Assembly (NCBI GenBank): GCA_001828295.1
Contig: MHYI01000066.1
Span: 658-6,687 of the forward strand
Direction of reading: 5' to 3'
DNA length: 6,030 nucleotides
Source: Planctomycetes bacterium RBG_16_41_13
GTDB taxonomy: Bacteria; Planctomycetota; Brocadiia; Brocadiales; Brocadiaceae
The notes beneath the pieces were generated by a model. The model saw nothing but the letters and a program-made list of their open reading frames with translations. It searched no databases and had not been told where the DNA came from. The first letter of the stretch is position 1. Every line of letters begins with the position of its first letter. Below, piece by piece: positions 1-5,700 of this stretch. Both the position numbers and the translations under genes were made by a program.

Positions 1-1042
1 GTTTTGTGCGAAACTTTTCTCCATAGCCCTGGGAATGATCGCAGAATGCGCAATGCCCCCAGTAACATCCACGGGTAGCCAGGTAGGGGAGAATACGTTC
101 GGGAAGGAAGTATGTATCGAGCGGCAGCCCATCAAAATCAGGCGGCGGGAGTTTTGCAATGTCAACTGCGGATACCTTTGCATTCGTGTGAATGCCATTC
201 TTATCCCTGTACATCAGATTTGGCACCTGTGAGAAATCCTTTTCCCGGGACTCCAGGGCGTTTACCAGTTCCAGCAAGGCAGTTTCACCTTCGTAGAGGA
301 TGGCAGTATCAAAGAGCGAAAAGAGAGATGCATTATTTCCTAATACGTCGCGAATTCGCGTAATGATATTCCCGCCGAGTGCAATATGAACATGCGGATA
401 TTTTTCTTTGATCATCTTGCAGAACGTGAACGTAGGAATTAATTGCTTCTTCTGGACAACGGAAATCCCTATCAATTCAGGCAATTCATCTTCAATTACC
501 GGTTCAACGATACGGCGATACACGTCCCTGAAGACATTTACCTGTTCGTCATCAACCGCGTTCAGAATTTCAGTTGACATATATGATCTGTACCCGATCT
601 CTGTCTCCATCGGGGGGAATCGGATCTGCGCCGGATAGTAGGCCAGGGAGATGACTGCCATAGTTTCGTTGAAACAGTTAAGAGCCCATTCCAGCTTGTT
701 TATATCGTAGAATGCATCGCTTTTTAAAATATTTCGTGCCTTCTCAACGTCTCCTATGAGGTGTGAAAATCGCTCTTCAGTACAGTCGTTTAGTAAGCGC
801 TGGTATTCCTCATTGAGAGATTGTCCGGTGTTTCTCTGCTGATAATGAGCACGTACATGTGTTATTATTTTTTGGATGTGGCGTAGAAAAGGCGCGCTTA
901 ACATCATGTCGTACATTAACACATTGGTATCGCTCTGGACTACCTCATGACCTGCCGAACGCAGGACGGCGGTCAGCATGGGCAAACTCAGATATGGCTC
1001 TGTGGGCAGCCATTCTGGCGGGAAGAGCAAAAGTACTTTCAT
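1..1042 (-). CDS. B12-binding domain radical SAM protein, partial (C-terminus beyond the left edge)
   Basis: Translating the minus strand from the ATG at 1042-1040 gives 347 codons with no stop up to the window edge, so the gene is real and incomplete. The N-terminus (MKVLLLFPPEW, then LPMLTAVLRSAGHEV at about residues 20-34) is the Rossmann-like opening of cobalamin-binding domains attached to radical SAM enzymes. A second match, ELIGISV followed by IALGGNIITRI at about 189-230, is the closing part of that fold. In between, residues about 48-150 look mostly helical and form an unusually long insert. The Fe-S site is TRGCYWGHCAFCDH, with cysteines at 326, 331 and 334: spacing CX4CX2C rather than the usual CX3CX2C. 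Members of this class use SAM radical chemistry, often for methylation or rearrangement of unactivated carbons; the substrate cannot be told here. No DxHxxG motif is seen, as is common in the class. No convincing Shine-Dalgarno precedes the start. The rest of the SAM barrel lies outside the window. Confidence 0.9.
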   Translation of the reverse strand, partial: MKVLLLFPPEWLPTEPYLSLPMLTAVLRSAGHEVVQSDTNVLMYDMMLSAPFLRHIQKIITHVRAHYQQRNTGQSLNEEYQRLLNDCTEERFSHLIGDVEKARNILKSDAFYDINKLEWALNCFNETMAVISLAYYPAQIRFPPMETEIGYRSYMSTEILNAVDDEQVNVFRDVYRRIVEPVIEDELPELIGISVVQKKQLIPTFTFCKMIKEKYPHVHIALGGNIITRIRDVLGNNASLFSLFDTAILYEGETALLELVNALESREKDFSQVPNLMYRDKNGIHTNAKVSAVDIAKLPPPDFDGLPLDTYFLPERILPYLATRGCYWGHCAFCDHSQGYGEKFRTK

Positions 1043-1080
1043 AGAGGGTCCGTTAGTACTTTATAAAGGGAAATTCCTTT

Positions 1081-1480
1081 GAATTTGTAACGAGCGCTTA
1101 CGCAATAAGGAAGAGGATACCACCAGGCAAGACGATAAAGCAAGATATTTCCAGGTTGTGTCGTAAAGGAAATGAGTACCTCGGACACTTGCTGGGTACG
1201 TTTATGTCAGGAAGCATGGTACATGCAGCAGAAGAACAAGAAATAACAGAGTTTTTATGCAGAGCGCATTATATCAGAGAGGTTAGAGGAAGCGTGATGG
1301 GTGTCGCAATGGATATGAGCAAAGATTCTTAAGACAACTCGGGAGGCCTATCAGGGTCTGGTCTTTATTCTTGCGGGTCTTTAATCTTGATATGAGATTG
1401 TGGAAATGGTAGTTTATGTCTATGACAAGACTTTTAAGATAGAATTTAACGTAGCAATTTACCACGTTTCATCACGAGGT
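1081..1480 (+). pseudogene. Decayed IS256/Mutator-type transposase, N-terminal relic
   Basis: No intact ORF exists here, but three plus-strand frames in succession spell a recognisable transposase N-terminus. Frame one (about 1081-1299) reads through RKGNEYLGHLL and AAEEQEITEFLCRAHYIRE. A one-base shift near 1299 leads to GCRNGYEQR (1299-1325). Another one-base shift near 1325 leads to ILKTTREAYQG (1325-1357), after which a stop follows. The order 'EvteFLGRahYeR ... GyRNGYe.r.lkT.eG' is the known N-terminal signature of IS256/Mutator transposases; here the Y of GYRNGY is C. Further on, a piece reading EIVEMVVYVYDK (about 1397-1432) may be a later part, less surely. The DDE catalytic region is absent and no terminal inverted repeats were found, so this is an old remnant and not a mobile element. 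The outer limits given are approximate; the core match is 1159-1357. Confidence 0.55.
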
Positions 1481-1517
1481 AAAAGAATATTCAGCCGTTG
1501 TGCAAAGTTGGTAAACT

Positions 1518-1598
1518 ATGACCAAAAAAGAATTTCTCAACTTCATAAGTAATAGCAGGGAAGATGTCCTGCAGCAATTGCTTGATTTGCACAGTTAA
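1518..1598 (+). other. Small ORF (26 codons), possibly a second transposase fragment
   Basis: An ATG at 1518 opens 26 codons beginning MTKKEFLNFIS and ending QQLLDLHS before TAA at 1596. The pattern (MTxxEFLxxI, an acidic stretch, then a leucine-rich helix) is reminiscent of the extreme N-terminus of IS66-type TnpC proteins, which continue into a coiled coil and an NSSKPPS motif; neither follows here. There is no good Shine-Dalgarno upstream. It lies directly after the Mutator-type relic, so more IS debris is the simplest reading, but a chance ORF is possible. Confidence 0.2.
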
Positions 1599-1661
1599 CA
1601 CAAGAAACTCGGAAAACCCAATTGTCTGTGTAATGTGTGAAATCTGTGGTTCCATACCTTT

Positions 1662-1692
1662 TTATTGGTCTGTGTCTCGACCTCACCAATAA
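1662..1692. repeat. 8-bp inverted repeat upstream of the FapA-family promoter
   Basis: TTATTGGT at 1662-1669 is mirrored exactly by ACCAATAA at 1685-1692, with a 15-nt spacer. Its centre lies about 44 bp upstream of the TGGCAC element at 1721, roughly -70 from the inferred start of transcription, which is a reasonable place for an activator dimer. An 8-mer, GTCTGTGT, also occurs at 1624-1631 and again at 1668-1675, 44 bp (about four helical turns) apart, the second copy overlapping this repeat. A regulatory role is inference only; no T-run follows, so it is not an intrinsic terminator. Confidence 0.35.
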
Positions 1693-1720
1693 CTATCAGA
1701 TGAATCTTATTGATACTTTT

Positions 1721-1736
1721 TGGCACAAAATTTGAT
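1721..1736 (+). promoter_or_regulatory. Sigma-54-like promoter for the FapA-family gene
   Basis: TGGCAC-N5-TTGAT matches the -24/-12 consensus TGGCACG-N4-TTGCW with exact spacing. The -24 GG is intact, but the usual C of the -12 GC is A. Transcription would begin near 1747, about 56-65 nt before the coding start. A weaker sigma-70 reading uses TTGATA at 1710-1715 with a poor -10 near 1733. If the sigma-54 reading is right, the gene would need an enhancer-binding activator. Confidence 0.4.
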
Positions 1737-1802
1737 ATGTTTTCAATAATGCCGAAAACGTGTCTTTTTGTTTAGCATTAGTTCATCAATGTTAAATAAA
1801 CG

Positions 1803-3203
1803 GTGAAAAATATGTCGGAAACGAATGACAAAACCAAATTTATTTCAATCAAGGTTTCTGATGACCATATGAAGGTCTATTTAACGGTAAAACCAGTTGC
1901 CCAGGAGGACAGCGATATCAACTCAGATGATGTATTGAAAATCCTGCAATCAAAAAATGTTTCTTTTGGAATAAAGGTAGAAATTATAAAGAATACCCTG
2001 GATAAGGTCAAACAGGAAATAAATTCCATGGAAAACGTGCTTATAGCCGAAGGAAGCCAAGCAATTAATGGTGAAGACGGCAGGCTTGAATTTTTATTCA
2101 ATATAAATAAAAAAATCAAACCTCAGGAGGGCGCTCATGGTAAGGTAGATTTCCACGAATTGAGTATGGTTGAAAATGTTGAAAAGGAACAACCCCTGGT
2201 TAAATTAATAGATTCTACCCCAGGAACGCCTGGAAAAAACGTTTATGGCAAAATGGTTAACCCTGTCCATGGAAAGCCATGTGTGCTCCCAGTCGGAGAG
2301 AATACAAAAGTATCAGATAAAGATACAAAACTGTTGGTATCATGTATTGATGGAATAGTAAAATACGTCTCTGGAGTTGTTTCTGTAAAATCTTGTTGTA
2401 CAGTCGAAAAAGACGTTGATTTTAGTACAGGGAATATAACAAGCAAAGGGACGGTTGTTGTTAAAGGAAATGTAAGAAGTGGGTTTATATTAGATGCCAT
2501 AGGAGATATAGAGGTTGGGGGTACGGTAGAAGATTCTATAATAAAGTCAAAGGGTAACGTTTTGGTAAAGGGTGGTTTTATTGGTTCGGGTAAAGGGAAA
2601 ATTGAAGCAGAAGGAGATGCAACCATCGGCTTTGCCAGGAATCAGACAATTATGGCAACTAATGTAATAATATTACGAGAGGCAGTGGGTTGTACAATCT
2701 ATGCTAAAAATACCGTGAAGGTAAGTGGGGATAAGATATCTATCGAGGGTGGAATAACAACTGCGGGAGCAATGATTGAGGTCGAATCTTTGGGAAGTAA
2801 AAATGAGGTTCGTACAGACGTAGAAGCAGGAATTGACTATACTGCACATCAAAGTCAAATGAGTACAAGAAAAGAAATAAGTGGTTTTAAAGCTGTTCTG
2901 AAAACGGTTGATAAGGAACTTAATACACTCCATGCAATTCAGAAAGCAAAGGGAGAACTTCCGGCACAGTACACAACTACATTTGATCACCTCCTTTCTC
3001 GAAGGGAAGAGTTAGTGAAAAAATTAAAAGATCTTGCGAGCGAAGAAATAGTGCCTGTTAATAAAGATGCCAAAATAATGGTCAATAGGGTCGTTCATCC
3101 AGGGATAGAGATTAAAATTGGAGAATCAACAATGACCGTTCTTGAGGAATACCATGGTACAACATTCTATTTGTCAGGAGATGAGATAAAAACAAAAAAA
3201 TGA
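1803..3203 (+). CDS. FapA-family (DUF342) protein
   Basis: The 466-residue product matches the DUF342/FapA architecture and its normal length of about 450-600. The N-terminal alpha/beta part (about 1-130) leads into the family hallmark TPGTPGKNVYGK at 139-150. A run of short glycine-rich beta repeats (about 193-343; for example GNITSKGTVVVKGNVRSGF, GDIEVGGTVEDS, GNVLVKGGFIGSGKG) should form a right-handed beta-helix. A charged, probably coiled-coil helix follows at about 350-412 and a short beta C-terminus at 423-460. No signal peptide or membrane segment is seen, so it should be cytoplasmic. Family members have been linked to flagellar assembly and to polar or envelope-associated scaffolding, but many genomes carry copies away from flagellar genes, as here, so the role is open. 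The start is ambiguous: GTG at 1803 has no Shine-Dalgarno, while ATG at 1812 (463 residues) has GGTGA at 1802-1806, five bases upstream, and may be the true start. Confidence 0.92.
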   Translation: MKNMSETNDKTKFISIKVSDDHMKVYLTVKPVAQEDSDINSDDVLKILQSKNVSFGIKVEIIKNTLDKVKQEINSMENVLIAEGSQAINGEDGRLEFLFNINKKIKPQEGAHGKVDFHELSMVENVEKEQPLVKLIDSTPGTPGKNVYGKMVNPVHGKPCVLPVGENTKVSDKDTKLLVSCIDGIVKYVSGVVSVKSCCTVEKDVDFSTGNITSKGTVVVKGNVRSGFILDAIGDIEVGGTVEDSIIKSKGNVLVKGGFIGSGKGKIEAEGDATIGFARNQTIMATNVIILREAVGCTIYAKNTVKVSGDKISIEGGITTAGAMIEVESLGSKNEVRTDVEAGIDYTAHQSQMSTRKEISGFKAVLKTVDKELNTLHAIQKAKGELPAQYTTTFDHLLSRREELVKKLKDLASEEIVPVNKDAKIMVNRVVHPGIEIKIGESTMTVLEEYHGTTFYLSGDEIKTKK

Positions 3204-3227
3204 GTTTGTTATAAAAATCAAACTTTT
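3203..3227 (+). terminator. Weak intrinsic terminator at the FapA-family stop codon
   Basis: AGTTTG (3203-3208) pairs with CAAACT (3219-3224) across a 10-nt A-rich loop and runs into TTTT (3224-3227). The stem has only six pairs, two of them G-C, so termination would be modest. The position, starting on the last base of the TGA stop, is typical of compact terminators. Confidence 0.4.
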
Positions 3228-3363
3228 ACCTCTGTAATTCTCGCTGGATGTGCTGAAACAAACACTGCATAAAAATATCAACACTTCTTTTGGATGTCTG
3301 CGTTTACCATCATGACCTGCCGGAAGAATTCGACTATGAACTGGGTTTGTTTCCAGGATAAAC

Positions 3364-3392
3364 TTGACAAATATTGATTTGAGTCTTATAAT
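3364..3392 (+). promoter_or_regulatory. Perfect-consensus sigma-70 promoter
   Basis: TTGACA at 3364-3369 and TATAAT at 3387-3392 are both exact consensus hexamers, separated by the optimal 17 bp. Transcription should start about seven bases downstream, near 3399. The next annotated gene (fadH) starts at 3584, so its leader would be about 185 nt, long enough to contain the micro-ORF at 3399 and the hairpin at 3478. Such a strong unactivated promoter suggests either high constitutive expression tuned by the leader, or a separate short RNA. Confidence 0.75.
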
Positions 3393-3398
3393 CCCAAC

Positions 3399-3470
3399 AT
3401 GCCTGAAATTGAAGAATTAGAACATATCATTTGCGTTAAGGAAGTAAGTTTCTTTGAATATAAACAATAA
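3399..3470 (+). other. Micro-ORF (23 codons) at the predicted transcript 5' end
   Basis: An ATG at 3399-3401 coincides with the expected start of transcription from the perfect promoter, which would make the ORF leaderless or nearly so. It encodes a 23-residue acidic-then-hydrophobic peptide beginning MPEIEELEHII, with one cysteine at residue 12, and ends at TAA 3468-3470, eight bases before the hairpin. No family is recognised. It could be a leader peptide, a small protein, or a chance ORF. Confidence 0.22.
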
Positions 3471-3477
3471 ACAATTG

Positions 3478-3519
3478 AAAGCCAGGTAGCATGAATTATA
3501 CCTTTGCCCCTTGGCTTTT
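3478..3519 (+). other. Hairpin in the fadH leader, possible attenuator or weak terminator
   Basis: AAAGCCA (3478-3484) pairs with TGGCTTT (3512-3518); adding a G-U and a G-C pair extends the stem to nine pairs around a 23-nt loop. An alternative inner helix AGGTA (3484-3488) with TACCT (3499-3503) competes for some of the same bases. TTTT at 3516-3519 mostly belongs to the stem, so as an intrinsic terminator it is weak. Placed 80-120 nt after the strong promoter and 65 nt before fadH, it could end a short RNA of about 120 nt or modulate read-through; both ideas are inference. Confidence 0.35.
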
Positions 3520-3583
3520 AATTCGTCAGTCCCACATCAACCTTGCATAATCAACTATCAAATCAAAAATTACCTGGCAAACT

Positions 3584-5608
3584 ATGAGCAAACTATTTGA
3601 AAAAATAAATATCGGCCAGATGACGTTGAAAAACAGAATAATCATGTCCGCCATGGACCTGGGGTTTACTTCAGATGGCGCCATTAACGACCGGATTATC
3701 AACTTTTATATTGAACGGGCAAAAGGGGGGGTAGGTCTTATAGTTGTTGGTGGTTGTTATCCTGAAATGAATGGTAAAGTATGGAAGAGCATCATTGGGC
3801 TGGATAAGGATGAATTTATCCCCGGATTAAAAAGATTAACCGATGCCATCCATCGGTATGACGTTCGTGTGGCTGCACAACTCCTTCACGCTGGCAGAAG
3901 CGCCTCGTCTTTTTTCACAAAAATGCAACCAGTTGCACCCTCTGCGGTGACATATAGAAGCATTAAACAAGAACCCCGCGCCCTGACAATTCCGGAGATC
4001 AAAACGGTTATCGATAATTATGTCAGCGCCACATTAAGGGCAAAGAAGGCAGGTTTTGATGCCGTTGAGCTTCATGGCGGAATGGGGTATCTTATCAACC
4101 AGTTCCTCTCTAAGACAACTAACAAACGCAACGATGAATATGGTGGAAGTCTTGAGAATAGAACTCGTTTTGCAATGGAAATGATTCTGGCGATAAAGGA
4201 AACTGTTGGGAAGGATTATCCCATCATCTTTAGAATGTCAGGAGATGATTTCGTTGAAGAAGGACTCAAGATTGGCGAAAGTGTTGAAATTGCTAAAATC
4301 ATAGAACAGGCGGGTGTTGACGCCTTTAACGTATCTCCTGGCTGGCATGAAAGCAAGATTCCTATTATGTTGATGTCTATTCCGAGGATGGCCTATACCT
4401 TTCTTTCTGAGAGAGTTAAATCACAACTAAAGGTTCCTGTAATTGCTTCGGTGAGAATAAATGCCCTCGAATTGGCCGAAGAAATATTGGATAATGAACA
4501 GGCAGACCTGGTATCAATTGGCAGACCGCTAATCGTCGATCCTGAATTACCAGCGAAGTATAAAAATGGACAACTTGATGACATCAGGACATGTATTGCC
4601 TGCAATCAGGGATGTTTTGATTCATTGCTTAATTTTAAATCTGTTTCGTGTACTTACAATGCGATGGTAGGGCACGAGGGTGAATATACGATAGCCAGGG
4701 CAGACAAACCCAAAAGGGTTGTGGTTGTTGGTGGAGGGCCTGCCGGTATGGAGGCCGCCCGTGTTCTGGCATTAAGGGGTCATCGCGTTACCCTCTACGA
4801 GAGAAATGACCAACTGGGTGGGCAATTGCGATATGCCTATATTCCTCCTGGACGTGAAGAAATACAAAACGTCATAACATATTTAGAACGACAGATTTTA
4901 AAACTCAAAGTAAACATAAAAACGGGCAAAGAGGCAGATTTACAGATGTTAGAAAAAGAACGCCCTGATGCAGTAATTATAGCCACAGGTGGACAACCGA
5001 TAATGCTCAACCTCCCGGGAATAAATGGAGAAAATGTTTATATTGCCAGTGATGTACTGGAAGGAAAAGCATCACTGGGAAGAGAGGTTGTCATCATTGG
5101 CGGTGGAACGGTTGGATGCGAGGTAGCCTTGTATGTTGCCAAACAGGGTGCAATGAGACCAGAGGTCGCTTGTTTTCTCCTGAAACATAAGGTGCTCGAC
5201 GCCAAAGATATTGTTGAATATACCTCGAAGGGAAACAGGAATATCACCCTTTTAGAAATGAAAAGAAAGGTTGGCGGAGGATTTGGTTTCTCCACTCGAT
5301 GGGTTATTCTCGATGAATTAAAAAATGCAGAGGTAAAAGAAATAACGGAAGTAAAGGTAAAAGAAATAGTCAATAATCACAACAAAAATGGTCAGAAAAA
5401 TAGGGGAGTGGTATATGAAAAGGACGGACAGGAACATTTTATCAAGGCAGACACCGTCCTCGTTGCCGTTGGATACAGACCCAACAACATACTCCAGAAG
5501 CAGGTAGAAGGAAAATTTCCAGAGACATACTTTATTGGTGATTGTGTCAAGGTACGTACTGCCCTTGAAGCTATCCATGAAGGTTTTCAAGTAGCATTGA
5601 AGATATAG
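3584..5608 (+). CDS. fadH: 2,4-dienoyl-CoA reductase, FadH type (FMN / 4Fe-4S / FAD)
   Basis: The 674-residue protein has the full FadH layout. Residues about 1-330 form the old yellow enzyme FMN barrel, with GYLINQFLS at 168-176 (Tyr169, matching the catalytic Tyr of E. coli FadH) and GWHES at 253-257 (His255, matching its catalytic His). Cysteines 337, 340, 344 and 356 give CX2CX3CX11C for the 4Fe-4S cluster. VVGGGPAGMEAA at 381-392 binds FAD, with Glu406 ending the second strand. VVIIGGGTVGCEVA at 502-515 binds the nicotinamide nucleotide. The NAD domain is interrupted by an insert (about 521-550), as in E. coli FadH, and Glu558 at the end of the next strand hints at NADH over NADPH. The C-terminus carries IGDC (651-654) and ends in the usual ALKI. 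Known reaction: hydride passes from NAD(P)H through FAD, Fe-S and FMN to 2,4-dienoyl-CoA in unsaturated fatty acid oxidation. Related enzymes act on enoates, bile acids and trimethylamine, so the substrate is not proven. The start fits the family although no clear Shine-Dalgarno precedes it. Confidence 0.93.
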   Translation: MSKLFEKINIGQMTLKNRIIMSAMDLGFTSDGAINDRIINFYIERAKGGVGLIVVGGCYPEMNGKVWKSIIGLDKDEFIPGLKRLTDAIHRYDVRVAAQLLHAGRSASSFFTKMQPVAPSAVTYRSIKQEPRALTIPEIKTVIDNYVSATLRAKKAGFDAVELHGGMGYLINQFLSKTTNKRNDEYGGSLENRTRFAMEMILAIKETVGKDYPIIFRMSGDDFVEEGLKIGESVEIAKIIEQAGVDAFNVSPGWHESKIPIMLMSIPRMAYTFLSERVKSQLKVPVIASVRINALELAEEILDNEQADLVSIGRPLIVDPELPAKYKNGQLDDIRTCIACNQGCFDSLLNFKSVSCTYNAMVGHEGEYTIARADKPKRVVVVGGGPAGMEAARVLALRGHRVTLYERNDQLGGQLRYAYIPPGREEIQNVITYLERQILKLKVNIKTGKEADLQMLEKERPDAVIIATGGQPIMLNLPGINGENVYIASDVLEGKASLGREVVIIGGGTVGCEVALYVAKQGAMRPEVACFLLKHKVLDAKDIVEYTSKGNRNITLLEMKRKVGGGFGFSTRWVILDELKNAEVKEITEVKVKEIVNNHNKNGQKNRGVVYEKDGQEHFIKADTVLVAVGYRPNNILQKQVEGKFPETYFIGDCVKVRTALEAIHEGFQVALKI

Positions 5609-5622
5609 GATAGATTGTTAAG

Positions 5623-5664
5623 ATAGAAGCCAGAATTCAGAAACCAGAAGTCAGAATAAAGAAG
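5623..5664 (+). repeat. Six degenerate heptamers between fadH and the crotonase gene
   Basis: Six consecutive 7-mers share AGAA at positions 3-6: ATAGAAG, CCAGAAT, TCAGAAA, CCAGAAG, TCAGAAT, AAAGAAG (approximate consensus YCAGAAN). The tract sits 15 bp after the fadH stop and ends 24 bp before the crotonase ribosome site. Short CAGAAGT/CAGAATT-type heptamer tracts occur in intergenic DNA of various bacteria; no function is known to me. It forms no hairpin, so it should not block read-through between the two genes. Confidence 0.65.
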
Positions 5665-5687
5665 TTACGTAAAAAGTTTTTAAATGC

Positions 5688-5693
5688 TGAGGT
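5688..5693 (+). promoter_or_regulatory. Ribosome binding site that sets the crotonase start
   Basis: TGAGGT, with GAGGT complementary to the 16S rRNA tail, ends seven bases before the ATG at 5701. It favours that start over the internal ATG at 5716, and it is the clearest Shine-Dalgarno in the window. Confidence 0.6.
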
Positions 5694-5700
5694 TTTTACG

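Larger units (their letters stand above)
3204..3583. other. 380-bp intergenic region between the FapA-family gene and fadH
   Basis: No gene of normal size is supported here on either strand. A minus-strand frame stays open for more than 60 codons (roughly 3400 down to the FapA-family stop), but it has no start codon, no ribosome site and no recognisable motif. A short plus-strand open stretch ending near 3361 (DLPEEFDYELGLFPG) is equally unrecognised. The region may contain old gene debris. The clear signals in it are the promoter at 3364-3392 and the hairpin at 3478-3519, listed separately. Confidence 0.6.

Noticed and set aside
35..1044. Several plus-strand ORFs of 61-83 codons across the left end
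   Set aside because: All lie opposite the continuous 347-codon minus-strand radical SAM frame, which carries clear family motifs.
1058..1096. Possible promoter for the radical SAM gene on the minus strand (TATAAA/TTTATA with TTACAA upstream)
   Set aside because: Either the spacing is 19 bp or the -10 matches only three of six bases; too weak to report as a feature.
1283..1465. 60-codon minus-strand ORF between the radical SAM gene and the FapA-family gene, considered as a peptide precursor for the radical SAM enzyme
   Set aside because: It lies exactly antisense to the transposase relic, has no convincing ribosome site and no core-peptide features; it is best explained as a shadow frame.
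1573..1582. Perfect 10-bp palindrome AGCAATTGCT
   Set aside because: It is a single copy within presumed IS debris, with no loop, and of a length expected by chance over several kilobases.
3204..3400. Long open minus-strand frame in the gap between the FapA-family gene and fadH
   Set aside because: It has no ATG/GTG start with a ribosome site, no recognisable motif, and it runs on antisense into the FapA-family 3' end; chance openness in AT-rich DNA is enough.
5666..5684. TAAAAAGTTTTTA symmetric stretch before the crotonase, considered as a terminator
   Set aside because: The arms are separated by a single base, so no RNA hairpin can form, and there are no G-C pairs to hold a stem.
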